DNA from: CAYPZU01 sp964415395
GTDB lineage: Bacteria > Chlamydiota > Chlamydiia > Chlamydiales > SM23-39
Reading direction: 5' to 3'
Assembly (NCBI GenBank): GCA_964415395.1
Contig: CAYPZU010000007.1
Location: forward strand, 1 to 48,393
DNA: 48,393 nucleotides
The translations under genes and the position numbers were made by a program. Below the pieces are notes generated by a model that worked only from the letters and a program-made list of their open reading frames with translations, was not told the origin of the DNA and did not search any database. Each line of letters opens with the position of its first letter. Position 1 is the first letter of the stretch. Shown piece by piece: positions 33,045 through 41,467 of this stretch.

Positions 33045-34795
33045 TCATTGCCTTCTTGGGAAGATTTCTTTTTCCCTTTTTTCGCTTTCGATCCGACGAC
33101 GATGTCATCGCGGTTCATCTGGTTCTTTTCGATCAGGTATTCTTTGATCGAAAGGGCGATTTTCTTGTGCTCTGGATCGAGCTTGATCACCTTCGCGGTG
33201 ACTTCATCCCCTTTCTGGACGACGTCTTCGACTTTGCCGAACGGCTGGTCGGAGAGTTCTGTCACATGGATGAGGGCTTCGATGCCGTTGTCGAGCTGCA
33301 CGAAAGCGCCGAAGGCGGTCGTTTTGGTGATTACGCCGTGGACGAGCGAGCCGACGGGAAGCGTTCTTTCGATCGTCTCCCATGGATTTGTGCTCAGCTG
33401 TTTAACGCCGAGGGTGATCTTCTTGCTCTCTTTGTCTACGGAGAGGATGATCGCTTCGACTTTGTCCCCTTTCTTCAGAACTTCGGAAGGGTGGGAGACT
33501 TTTTTGATCCAGCTCAAATCAGAGATGTGGATCAGTCCGTCTACGCCCGGTTCCAGTTCGACGAACGCGCCGTAGTTAGTGAGGTTGCGGATTTCTGCGA
33601 CCACGCTGCTGCCGACAGGGTATTTTCTTTCGACGTCTTCCCAGGGATTGCGTTCGGTCTGCTTGATGCCGAGAGAGATCTTCCCTTCGTCTTTCTGGAC
33701 GGAGAGGACGATCGCTTCGACTTCATCGCCGACATGAACCATTTCGCTCGGCTCGGTGATGTTCTTTGTCCAGGACATTTCGGAAACGTGGATCAGTCCT
33801 TCGATGCCTGGTTCGATTTCGATGAACGCTCCGTAGGAGACGAGGTTTACGATCTTGCCGCGGATCCGCGTTCCTGCAGGATATTTTTTCTCGATCTCTT
33901 CCCAAGGATTGTTTTCTTTCTGCTTCAGGCCGAGAGCGACGCGCCCTTTTTCACGGTCGACATGGAGAATGACGACTTCGAGTTCCTGCCCCAGGTGGAC
34001 GAGTTCGGATGGGTGCTTGATCCGCTTCCAGGTCATATCTGTGATGTGGAGAAGGCCGTCGATTCCATCGAGGTCGAGGAACACGCCGAAGTCGGTGATG
34101 TTCTTTACGACGCCTTTGCGGACAGATCCTTCGCGGATGTTTTCAAGAAGCTCTGCTTTGCGCGAGACTCTTTCTTCTTCCAGCAATTCGCGGCGGGAGA
34201 CGACGATGTTTTTGCGCTCGATGTTGATTTTGAGGATCTTGAAATCGTAGGTACGTCCGACGAAATCGTCCAGGTTTTTGATCCGCTTATTGTCGATCTG
34301 CGATCCAGGGAGGAACGCTTCCATGCCGATATCGACCATCAGGCCGCCTTTGACCTTGCGCATGACTTTCCCTTTGACGATCGACCCTTCCTTGCAGTTG
34401 TGGACGATGTATTCCCACTGGCGGAACTTCCGGGCTTTTTCTTTCGAAAGGACGATCTGGCCGTCTTCGCCTTCGGTAGCATCCAAAAACACTTCTACAT
34501 TATTGCCAAGCACGAGTTCTTCAGGCTCAGTGAATTCGGAGATGGGCACCAACCCTTCTGATTTCAGGCCTACGTCGACAACGACATAGTCTTTAGAGAT
34601 TTCAGCGACGCGCCCTTTGAGGATTTGGCCGGCGTTTAAGAGAGAGAGGGCGTTTTCTTTTCCTGGTTTCTCTTTTCCGTAAAGAAGGTCGCGGAATTGG
34701 CGTGCTTCGTGCTCTTGGAAGTCGACATCGTCGAGGACGTTGCTTTCGTTCCAGTCGTGGGTTTTAGAGGTGCTGAGGTGTTGTTTGGATGACAT
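33041..34795 (-). CDS. rpsA: 30S ribosomal protein S1
   Basis: S1 binds mRNA and helps load it on the 30S subunit. The 584-residue product consists of six S1 repeats (about 55-555). Repeats 3-6 each begin with lines such as YPAGTRIRGKIVNLVSYGAF, YPVGSSVVAEIRNLTNYGAF and LPVGSLVHGVITKTTAFGAF. A basic Lys-rich tail (SKAKKGKKKSS) ends the protein. It is the first gene of the rpsA-nusA-infB-rbfA-truB-ribF-ychF operon, so the promoter must lie in the AT-rich spacer upstream (34796-35476). It matches CT098. Confidence 0.97.
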   Translation of the reverse strand: MSSKQHLSTSKTHDWNESNVLDDVDFQEHEARQFRDLLYGKEKPGKENALSLLNAGQILKGRVAEISKDYVVVDVGLKSEGLVPISEFTEPEELVLGNNVEVFLDATEGEDGQIVLSKEKARKFRQWEYIVHNCKEGSIVKGKVMRKVKGGLMVDIGMEAFLPGSQIDNKRIKNLDDFVGRTYDFKILKINIERKNIVVSRRELLEEERVSRKAELLENIREGSVRKGVVKNITDFGVFLDLDGIDGLLHITDMTWKRIKHPSELVHLGQELEVVILHVDREKGRVALGLKQKENNPWEEIEKKYPAGTRIRGKIVNLVSYGAFIEIEPGIEGLIHVSEMSWTKNITEPSEMVHVGDEVEAIVLSVQKDEGKISLGIKQTERNPWEDVERKYPVGSSVVAEIRNLTNYGAFVELEPGVDGLIHISDLSWIKKVSHPSEVLKKGDKVEAIILSVDKESKKITLGVKQLSTNPWETIERTLPVGSLVHGVITKTTAFGAFVQLDNGIEALIHVTELSDQPFGKVEDVVQKGDEVTAKVIKLDPEHKKIALSIKEYLIEKNQMNRDDIVVGSKAKKGKKKSSQEGNE

Positions 34796-35476
34796 GTTAG
34801 AGGGTTTCTCCTGTTAATAAATAAATGCGATGTTGAAATGCACCGCTCATCAAAAAGTTTTATACCGCTCGCGATTCATGAATCGGTTTTGTTTTGCTTT
34901 GCCTCATATTGTCTGAGGAGCCAGCTGATCCAATTCCGACTTTTGAATCCCTCTCTGTATTGGCGTTTTGTTGGAGGGCATTTTACACACGCAAAACCGG
35001 AAATTCGGCCTGCGTACGTTTAAAGGAAAAAGATTACCAAATGACCGTCAATAAATGCAAGAGGGATTCAGAGGAGGCTACCTCGCTGATACTCAATCCG
35101 TTTAAGTTAGTATAAAAAAGTATTTTCAACTCGATTTCTTGTTTTTGAATTGAAAATACTTTTCGTATTTTTGACTGAAATTTCCCTTTTTTTTCTTTTT
35201 TGTGTAAAAAAATTTCTCTCAGCTATTTTCATAGATGCCTATAGACAAATTGAGTTGTATCGCGTTAATCATTAGATATATAAGTCGCACGCTTTCTTTG
35301 TTTAAGATTTGAGAATTGCTCAAAATTGTTGCGTTCAAAATATAAAAACAAAATTTTATCTTTATTTTTTCTAACTGCGTTTGCTAGTTTGAAAATTTCT
35401 AGCGTCCGTACAAATATTTGTTTGCTGGATGGGGAAATAATCGGATAAGCTCTCCTCCCCAAAAAATAGGTTTAAG
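34796..35476. other. AT-rich intergenic region between rpsA and lysC (681 bp)
   Basis: No convincing gene is present on either strand. The longest open frames (for example 34894-35115) have no ribosome site and no family resemblance. The region separates divergent transcripts, so it must hold the rpsA promoter and leader at the left end and the lysC promoter at the right. It is markedly AT-richer than the rest of the window and includes long T and A runs (35188-35220) and a strong hairpin (35116-35163). Confidence 0.75.
35116..35163. repeat. Perfect inverted repeat with 14-bp arms
   Basis: AAAAGTATTTTCAA (35116-35129) and its exact complement TTGAAAATACTTTT (35150-35163) enclose a 20-base loop. 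The stem is AT-rich and the right side is followed by CG and ATTTTTG. It could be a terminator for a transcript crossing the spacer, a protein-binding site or a remnant of a mobile element. Perfect 14-bp arms are unlikely by chance, though the low complexity weakens that argument. Confidence 0.6.
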
Positions 35477-36238
35477 ATGATTGTGATGAAATTCGGCGGA
35501 GCAAGCGTAGCAAAACCTGAAAGCTTTCATAAAATCGCCGATTTGATTATTCAAAACAAAATATACGATCCGCAAATCGTTGTGGTAATCAGCGCAATGG
35601 GAAATACAACAGACCAGCTTCTCAGTCTCGCCAAGTCGGTTCATCCGAATCCGCCGATGCGCGAACAGGATATGCTTGTTTCAGTCGGCGAGAGAATCAG
35701 CATTTCCCTCCTGGCTATGTCTCTTTCATTAAAGGGTGCCAGCGCGGCCAGTTTTACCGGAAGCCAGTCGGGGATTATTACGGACGAGAATCATTCGGAT
35801 GCGAAAATCGTAGACGTGCGGCCGATCCGCCTTCTTCCTTTATTAAAGGGCGGAGCTATAGCGATTGTGGCTGGTTTCCAGGGCGTAAGCCGGAAAGGGG
35901 AGATCACTACGCTTGGGAGAGGCGGTTCGGACACTTCCGCTGTGGCCCTCGCAGTGGCTCTCGGGGCTCCGAAAGTTGAATTCTATAAAGACGTTTCCGG
36001 GATTTTCTCGGACGATCCAAAGAAAAATCCAGCGGCTGTCCGGTTTGCTTCCCTTTCTTACGGACGGGCGCTGGAGCTGGCCGAAAATGGGGCGAAAGTG
36101 CTCCATGCGCGGAGCATTGCGCTGGCCGAAAAAAACGGCGTCCGTCTTTCAGTTCGTTCATTTGCGAGTCCTTTCGAAGAAGGGACCGTTGTAGGTGAAG
36201 GCGCGGCAGTAGGCGCTGAGAAGAGATACGAGGTTTAA
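35477..36238 (+). CDS. lysC: Aspartate kinase, catalytic domain only
   Basis: Aspartokinase makes aspartyl phosphate, the first step to lysine, diaminopimelate, threonine and methionine. The 253-residue product has the kinase domain in full: VMKFGGASVAKPESF at the start, VVVISAMGNTTDQLL (about 34-48), ITTLGRGGSDTSAVALA (about 141-157) and a YKDVSGIFSDDPKKNP segment (about 167-182). It stops near residue 253, where the C-terminal ACT regulatory domains (about 150 residues) would follow. It is thus probably not feedback-inhibited in the usual way. The next gene starts 3 bp later on the same strand. Confidence 0.92.
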   Translation: MIVMKFGGASVAKPESFHKIADLIIQNKIYDPQIVVVISAMGNTTDQLLSLAKSVHPNPPMREQDMLVSVGERISISLLAMSLSLKGASAASFTGSQSGIITDENHSDAKIVDVRPIRLLPLLKGGAIAIVAGFQGVSRKGEITTLGRGGSDTSAVALAVALGAPKVEFYKDVSGIFSDDPKKNPAAVRFASLSYGRALELAENGAKVLHARSIALAEKNGVRLSVRSFASPFEEGTVVGEGAAVGAEKRYEV

Positions 36239-36241
36239 GTT

Positions 36242-38179
36242 ATGTTTGCGCAGTTGGAAGAGCAGCTGGAATTCGAGTTTGAGTTTGGTTGCCCCTATAT
36301 CGAAGCAGAGTATTATCGAGACGGGGCGCAGGACCTGATCAAGAGGATGGTTCCTGCCGATCTTCTGGAAGCCTCGGGAGCGGGGCTTGCCGCGCAGCGC
36401 TCGCGCTTTGCCGATATGCTCCCTCTCATCGCCTGGTCGGACTTGACGAAAGCTCCCTGCGCCCTCTCGGTTCTTCTGCTCTGCAAATACCGGCTGAACG
36501 CCTGCAATTTCTTTTACGACATGGTCAGCCGCTGGCTTCTTCCTCAAAAGCGGGTGAATGTGGAGCTTTTTTTCGCCTCCGACGTCCGTCTTCCGCATCT
36601 TTCCGATGATCTTCTTTCGGTCGCTGAGATCGTCGTCCATTTGAAGAGCGCGCAGGATGTGGAAGAAGTGCGCCGCAATCTCCATGCAATCGAAACGGAA
36701 ATCCGGCTTGGGGTCGTATCGAATTACCACGCGCGGAGAATCCTCGAGTTCAAAGGGATGTCCGCCGACGGAAAGACGGCGATGATCCAGGAGAAGATCG
36801 GGTCGCTCATTCAGAGCCATTCGAAAGATTTCGATCAGGGAATTTTTTCCCAGATGCAGCACTTCCTCGTCACTTGCCCGGAAGACTTCAAGAACGCCCG
36901 GGATTACCACCACATCAGCCGGATTATCTCCAATATCTATTCGGTACAGAAATTGCTCAAGCAGAACGTCGAATCGATGCCTGGAAAGCGGCATATCCTG
37001 TTGAAATTCCTGAAAACCCGGCTGACGCCTCCAAGACAGAAAGAAAGATCGGTGCTCGGAATCCTGGCGGGATTGAACTTCCTCCGCGATCATGAAGTGT
37101 TCGAAGCGTCCCATCTTGTCAGCGCGATCCACAAGAATCTGCCTGCCGTAAGAGCCGTCGAGGGATCGACCTTCGTTGAAAAAACGGCGCAGTCTCCGTG
37201 CCAGACCGTTTATCTCGAAATTGAAAAGACGGATGGAACCGATTTCGGACTCGAAGAGATTCAGCAGCTCCGGAGCTCTCTGCCCGATCACATCAAGTCC
37301 CATATCGAGCAGCTGACCCATCCGATCTTCATGCCTCGGAACGAGGAAGAAGTTCTCCGCAATATTATGGCTCTCTCCCGCCAGCTCCGCTTTGTCAATG
37401 ACATACCCCAGGTGACGATCACCTTCGACGAGCAGAAAGGAGGGGATTTGGCTTTCACGGTTATTCTTCTCCGGGTTCAGGGGGAGAGCGATCCGAGCCT
37501 TCCTGAACTTTTCTCTGCGAAGCGGAGCACGCTGAAATTCGTTCCCGACCGGGTGCGCAGAGTGGGCCAGCTCCGGAAGAAATACGTCAAAGAGGCGGTT
37601 GTTTTCCGCACGCTGGTTCCAAGCCGCCCCTTTTTGAGAAACGACCATTCGGTCGATCTTTACAAGGCGCGCGAATCGGTGCTGAAAGAGATCTGCCGGA
37701 TTGTTGGGGAAGTGCGCGACTACAACGGCGGGATGATCTTGAAGCAGAATGAATCGCTCAACCTTCTGAAAGACGCTCTCGGCCGTGTCGCCGCCCAACA
37801 CAACCTGCTGCTGGAAAAATTCTTCTACTCTCTGACTCCGACGGAGATGCGGAGCGTCCTCGAAACCGAGTCGCTCAAGCAGCTTTTCCTTCTGCTTCTG
37901 CAGGCGATGAAGTCGGATCTGAACCAGTACAAACGCTGCGGCGATTGGGTCTATAAGCAGGACGCAAAGCGAGCTCTCGCCGTGATCCCGCAATTCGATT
38001 CCCAAAAAAAGAAGAGGCTGCTTACCCAGTTCGAGCAAGCGGGGATCGCAGTCCAGCAGCTCGTCACGTTTTCTCTAGACGCTCACGAGACGAGCTACAG
38101 CGGATACATGCTTCTCAAGGAAAGCAAAGAGGAGCAGGAGAAATTCCTCAACGCGCTCCAGGTCCTCGAAGCTTTTTAG
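36242..38179 (+). CDS. Unrecognised large, mostly helical protein
   Basis: A 645-residue protein I cannot place in a family. It has no signal peptide and no membrane segments. It is rich in charged helices, with a more mixed region around 320-420 (PCQTVYLEIEKTDGTDFGLEE, VTITFDEQKGGDLAFTVILLRV) that could be a small alpha/beta domain. Helices such as EVVHLKSAQDVEEVRRNLHA and the last 60 residues resemble coiled coils. It follows lysC by 3 bp and is probably co-transcribed with it. Codon use and G+C match the neighbours, which with the full length argues for a real, old gene. Its 3' end overlaps the convergent gene by 4 bp. Confidence 0.8.
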   Translation: MFAQLEEQLEFEFEFGCPYIEAEYYRDGAQDLIKRMVPADLLEASGAGLAAQRSRFADMLPLIAWSDLTKAPCALSVLLLCKYRLNACNFFYDMVSRWLLPQKRVNVELFFASDVRLPHLSDDLLSVAEIVVHLKSAQDVEEVRRNLHAIETEIRLGVVSNYHARRILEFKGMSADGKTAMIQEKIGSLIQSHSKDFDQGIFSQMQHFLVTCPEDFKNARDYHHISRIISNIYSVQKLLKQNVESMPGKRHILLKFLKTRLTPPRQKERSVLGILAGLNFLRDHEVFEASHLVSAIHKNLPAVRAVEGSTFVEKTAQSPCQTVYLEIEKTDGTDFGLEEIQQLRSSLPDHIKSHIEQLTHPIFMPRNEEEVLRNIMALSRQLRFVNDIPQVTITFDEQKGGDLAFTVILLRVQGESDPSLPELFSAKRSTLKFVPDRVRRVGQLRKKYVKEAVVFRTLVPSRPFLRNDHSVDLYKARESVLKEICRIVGEVRDYNGGMILKQNESLNLLKDALGRVAAQHNLLLEKFFYSLTPTEMRSVLETESLKQLFLLLLQAMKSDLNQYKRCGDWVYKQDAKRALAVIPQFDSQKKKRLLTQFEQAGIAVQQLVTFSLDAHETSYSGYMLLKESKEEQEKFLNALQVLEAF

Positions 38180-38646
38180 TCTTTCGGAACGATCCGGATC
38201 CAATTTGTTGTGCCTGGCTTTGGCGGTTGGAACGAGGCGCCAGCTTGAGCATCCTTGAGAAAATTTCTGCAAATTGCAATAGTTGCAGTTAGTAATTTAA
38301 CGCCTGCGTTGTCGGAATTCAAATCCGATTGAAGCGTGTTGTCTTTCGTTTCTTCCGTGAATTTGGTGACTCCGATCCATAAGTCGACTAATTTCGTTTT
38401 GTCTTGATCTCCTTCTTCGGCAGCGGCGGCGCGGATCGCTGTTAAGATGATCCCGTCTACATTATTGTCGCTGACTTCTTTCCCTCCGAAGAGATCGGCG
38501 AGCCTCGCGATGATGCCAGGAGCGTAAAGGATGGTTTTCTCTACTGTATCGATCCCTGTTTTGAAGATCGGATGGCTTGGGTGGTAGGCTTTAATCTCGG
38601 CGGAACTTGGATATCTGGGGGCGATTGGCTGTGCGCTAGATGTCAT
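38176..38646 (-). CDS. Unrecognised small protein
   Basis: A 156-residue soluble protein without known motifs. It has a polar, Ser/Pro-rich N-terminus (MTSSAQPIAPRYPSSAEI), a helical centre (about 35-140) and a Pro-rich C-terminus. No signal peptide or membrane segment is visible. An AAGGAG ribosome site lies 6 bases before the ATG at 38646, so translation is likely. The polar N-terminus without a leader is compatible with a T3SS substrate, but that is only a thought. Confidence 0.65.
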   Translation of the reverse strand: MTSSAQPIAPRYPSSAEIKAYHPSHPIFKTGIDTVEKTILYAPGIIARLADLFGGKEVSDNNVDGIILTAIRAAAAEEGDQDKTKLVDLWIGVTKFTEETKDNTLQSDLNSDNAGVKLLTATIAICRNFLKDAQAGASFQPPKPGTTNWIRIVPKD

Positions 38647-38690
38647 AAAAACTCCTTGAATGTTGAAGGGCGCAGCACATTATCAAAGAG

Positions 38691-39134
38691 TTATAAAATT
38701 CCCAAGGAAAAAATCGAGCGAAGGCATTCTTTGCCGCCGCGCATGAGGGGCATTTGGTAGACAGCGGAGGGGGAGGCCCAGACGAATTCGGTGTGTTCTT
38801 TGGGATTAAGCAGGACTTGGGGGCGCTCTTTCAGGGTCGAAAAGAAAATGTGAAGGCCGTATTCCATGTCGGGAAATTGGAAGAAATAGCACTCTTTCCA
38901 AACGATGTTTTTGGGGTCCAGGCGGATGGCGGTTTCTTCAAAGACTTCGCGGAGAACGCCGTCTAGGGGCGTCTCTCCCTTTTCGAGTTTGCCTCCGGGC
39001 GCGGCTGTCCAAAGGCCTCCCTCGTAGCATCCGAGTGACCGTTTGAGAGCGAGAATCCTTCCTTCATGCTCGCAAAAGCAGATAGCTCCCTGGAAATCGT
39101 AAGAAAAAATCTGATCGGGGCTTGTATAGAACAT
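38691..39134 (-). CDS. Nudix hydrolase
   Basis: Nudix enzymes cut nucleoside diphosphate derivatives with Mg2+. The 147-residue product has the Nudix box GGKLEKGETPLDGVLREVFEETAI (start about residue 47; G-x5-E-x7-RE-x2-EE-x-A-I, with Ala replacing the usual penultimate Gly). The metal-binding REVFEE is intact. The substrate cannot be told. It is divergent from rpe with 44 bp between the two starts, so both promoters lie there. Confidence 0.87.
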   Translation of the reverse strand: MFYTSPDQIFSYDFQGAICFCEHEGRILALKRSLGCYEGGLWTAAPGGKLEKGETPLDGVLREVFEETAIRLDPKNIVWKECYFFQFPDMEYGLHIFFSTLKERPQVLLNPKEHTEFVWASPSAVYQMPLMRGGKECLRSIFSLGIL

Positions 39135-39151
39135 AAATTCTGGGCTAAGAT
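39122..39151 (+). promoter_or_regulatory. Candidate promoter of the rpe operon
   Basis: TTGTAT (39122-39127) and TAAGAT (39146-39151) with an 18-bp spacer lie 27 bp before the rpe ATG. They overlap the first codons of the divergent Nudix gene, which is compatible with the compact layout. Confidence 0.4.
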
Positions 39152-39178
39152 AATCCCTTAACTTCGATTTATTAGGAT

Positions 39179-39853
39179 ATGGAAAAAGCTCAAATACAGG
39201 TGTGTCCTTCGATTCTTTCCGGCGACTTCGGCAGGCTTGCCGAGGAGGCGAAACGGATCGAGCAGGCGGGCGCCGACGCGATCCATATCGACATCATGGA
39301 CGGCCATTTCGTTCCAAACCTGACTCTGGGGCCCAAGGCGGTCGCGGCGATCAACCGGGCGACGCCTCTTTTCCTCGATGTCCATGTGATGATCTACAAC
39401 CCTTATGACTATATAGAGGCTTTCGCGGAAGCGGGAGCCGATCGGATCACATTCCATTTTGAAGCGACTGAAGATGTGGATGATGTAATTCAATTTATCC
39501 AACGCTGCGGGAAGAAGGCGGGGCTTGCGTTCCGCCCGGAAACCTCCTTTTCGATGATTCCCAAATACATCGGCGTCTGCGATATGATTCTCCTGATGAC
39601 GGTTAGTCCCGGCTTCGGGGGGCAGAAGTTCATGCCGGAAGTCTTGGAGAAGATCAAGCTTGCGCGAGAGTTCTGCGACCGCAATAAGGTCCTGGTGGAC
39701 GGCAAGCCGTTCGATATCCAGGTCGACGGCGGAATCAATCCGGAAACCGCGAAGCAGTGCGTGCAGGCTGGGGCCAATGTCCTTGTCAGCGGGGATTACT
39801 TATTTAAACAGCCGAATTTTGCGAAAGCCGTCCAGAGCCTGAAAAACATATGA
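39179..39853 (+). CDS. rpe: Ribulose-phosphate 3-epimerase
   Basis: Rpe interconverts ribulose-5-P and xylulose-5-P in the pentose phosphate pathway. The 224-residue TIM barrel has PSILSGDFGRL at the start, the metal and catalytic stretch HIDIMDGHFVPNLTLGP (about 36-52), FLDVHVMI (about 62-69), MTVSPGFGGQKFMP (about 140-153) and IQVDGGINPETA (about 180-191), all conserved. It starts the operon that in C. trachomatis runs rpe-efp-accB-accC (CT121-CT124). Here yvcK and a HAD gene are inserted after it. Confidence 0.97.
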   Translation: MEKAQIQVCPSILSGDFGRLAEEAKRIEQAGADAIHIDIMDGHFVPNLTLGPKAVAAINRATPLFLDVHVMIYNPYDYIEAFAEAGADRITFHFEATEDVDDVIQFIQRCGKKAGLAFRPETSFSMIPKYIGVCDMILLMTVSPGFGGQKFMPEVLEKIKLAREFCDRNKVLVDGKPFDIQVDGGINPETAKQCVQAGANVLVSGDYLFKQPNFAKAVQSLKNI

Positions 39854-40827
39854 TCAGATCTTCCTTAAAAAAAGTGGTTGTCATAGGCGGCGGGACCGGC
39901 AACTTCGTTGTTTTAAGGGGACTGAAAAAATATCCTCTCGATCTGACGGCGATCGTCTCGATGGCCGACGATGGCGGAAGCACAGGCATTCTGCGCGACG
40001 AGCTGGGGGTTTTGCCGCCTGGCGACGTGAGGCAGTGCCTTGTCGCTCTCTCCAATTCAAGCCGCCTCATGCGCTCGCTCATGAACTATCGCTTCGAAAA
40101 CGGCGGGCTGGGGGGCCATTCCTTTGGCAACCTGCTCCTTTCCGCCCTTGAAAAGGTGACGGGGAGTTTTGAGAAGGCTGTTGAAGAGGCGGGGAAAATC
40201 CTCAATATCAAGGGGAAAGTCGTCCCGGTCACCACCCACCAGGTGCGCCTGAAAATGGTGCTGAACAGCCGGAAGGTTTTGGAAGGGGAGAAAGAGATCT
40301 ATCTCTCCCAGGAGATCGATCAGGGCTACAAGACGATTTACCTCGAACCCTATCCCAAAGTAAACCCCCACGTCGTAGATGAGATTACAAATGCCGACTT
40401 AATCGTCATCGGGCCTGGAGGGCTTCATACTTCCCTCATCCCCAACCTGTTGGTCGAGGGGGTCTGCGATGCGATTCATCAGAGCGATGCGAAGAAGGTG
40501 TTCGTCGTGAATCTGATGAACCGGAAAGGGCAGACGACCGCCTACCGGACCAGCGACTATTTGGAAGAAGTCGTCCGCTTTATGGGGAAAGATATTTTCG
40601 ACCATATTCTGATCAACAGCCAAAAGCCCTCTAAAGAGCTGATCGAAGCCTATTCGGCTGAAGGCGATCTGGTTGAAAACGATTTGGAGGACGAGCGGGT
40701 GATTTACGCCGATCTTCTCGGCAGGCTGGCCGAGGAGGCGAAGCGGGACCTGCTCAAGAGGAATTTGATTCGCCATGATTCGAAGAAGCTGGCGCAGGAG
40801 TTGATGAAAATTGTTGATCATCTTTGA
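39850..40827 (+). CDS. yvcK: YvcK-family gluconeogenesis/cell-envelope factor (CofD-like fold)
   Basis: YvcK proteins bind UDP-GlcNAc and link carbon metabolism to peptidoglycan synthesis and cell shape in Bacillus and relatives. The 325-residue product shows the family landmarks: VVVIGGGTGNFVVLRGLK, VSMADDGGSTGILRDELGVLPPGDVRQCL (about 37-65), GHSFGNLLLSAL (about 89-100) and VIGPGGLHTSLIPNLLVEGV (about 191-210). The length is normal. It overlaps rpe as ATGA and the next gene by 17 bp. CofD itself (2-phospho-L-lactate transferase) is excluded by the GDVRQCL pattern and the context. Confidence 0.92.
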   Translation: MIRSSLKKVVVIGGGTGNFVVLRGLKKYPLDLTAIVSMADDGGSTGILRDELGVLPPGDVRQCLVALSNSSRLMRSLMNYRFENGGLGGHSFGNLLLSALEKVTGSFEKAVEEAGKILNIKGKVVPVTTHQVRLKMVLNSRKVLEGEKEIYLSQEIDQGYKTIYLEPYPKVNPHVVDEITNADLIVIGPGGLHTSLIPNLLVEGVCDAIHQSDAKKVFVVNLMNRKGQTTAYRTSDYLEEVVRFMGKDIFDHILINSQKPSKELIEAYSAEGDLVENDLEDERVIYADLLGRLAEEAKRDLLKRNLIRHDSKKLAQELMKIVDHL

Positions 40828-41467
40828 TCTCGACGACACTCTGATCGACACCTCAGGATCGGTGACCCCGTTCAAGATGAAGGAGTGCCTGAAGCTCCTC
40901 GTTCGGGAGGGGTTGTGGATTGAAAATTTTGATCGCTCCTATCAGGAGCTTCTCGCGATCAATGCAACCAGCCCAAAGTCGAAAGACGCTTTGAGCCGCT
41001 TCATCGAGAGGGCGGGCGGAGACCCGGGGCTACTGGAAAGTGTATTGCGGGAGATGACGACGCCTCTTCCTGAAGATTTCGCCATTCCTACGACGCCCCA
41101 CGCCAAGGAAATCCTCGAATGGGCCTCCCGTTCCCATAGGCTGGCTCTTGTGACGGGAGGCCATCCTCCTTTCCAAAGGGAAAAGTTGAAAAAAGCTGGT
41201 ATTGAACCTGCGATTTTTAGTAAGATATACATCCCCGAGGATTCTATAAAAAAGCCTTGTTATCAAGGTTTGCTTAAAGAATTTTCTGTCCCGCCGCAGC
41301 AGGTTTTAGTCTGCGGAGACCGCATAGCGATGGATCTGGCTCCTGCCCATGAACTGGGCATTCAGACGGTCCATATGCGGTGGGGGCGCGGGGCGCAAGG
41401 CCAAACGGAAGCGTGGATACGCCATGCGATCTCCGATTTGACCGAACTGAAAAGGATAGTACGATGA
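40811..41467 (+). CDS. HAD-superfamily hydrolase
   Basis: The 218-residue product has HAD motif I IIFDLDDTLIDT (Asp nucleophile and Asp acid/base), motif II LALVTGGH (about 114-121), a Lys at KKPCYQ (about 151-156) and motif IV VCGDRIAMDLAPA (about 168-180). This is the phosphoglycolate-phosphatase-like group, but the substrate is not clear. A stop codon at 40805 and the absence of a nearby ATG make TTG at 40811 or 40814 the start. It overlaps yvcK and, by ATGA, efp. Confidence 0.85.
   Translation: MLIIFDLDDTLIDTSGSVTPFKMKECLKLLVREGLWIENFDRSYQELLAINATSPKSKDALSRFIERAGGDPGLLESVLREMTTPLPEDFAIPTTPHAKEILEWASRSHRLALVTGGHPPFQREKLKKAGIEPAIFSKIYIPEDSIKKPCYQGLLKEFSVPPQQVLVCGDRIAMDLAPAHELGIQTVHMRWGRGAQGQTEAWIRHAISDLTELKRIVR

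Noticed and set aside
34894..35115. 73-codon open frame in the rpsA-lysC spacer
   Set aside because: No ribosome site, no family resemblance, poor start context, and it lies in AT-rich non-coding DNA.
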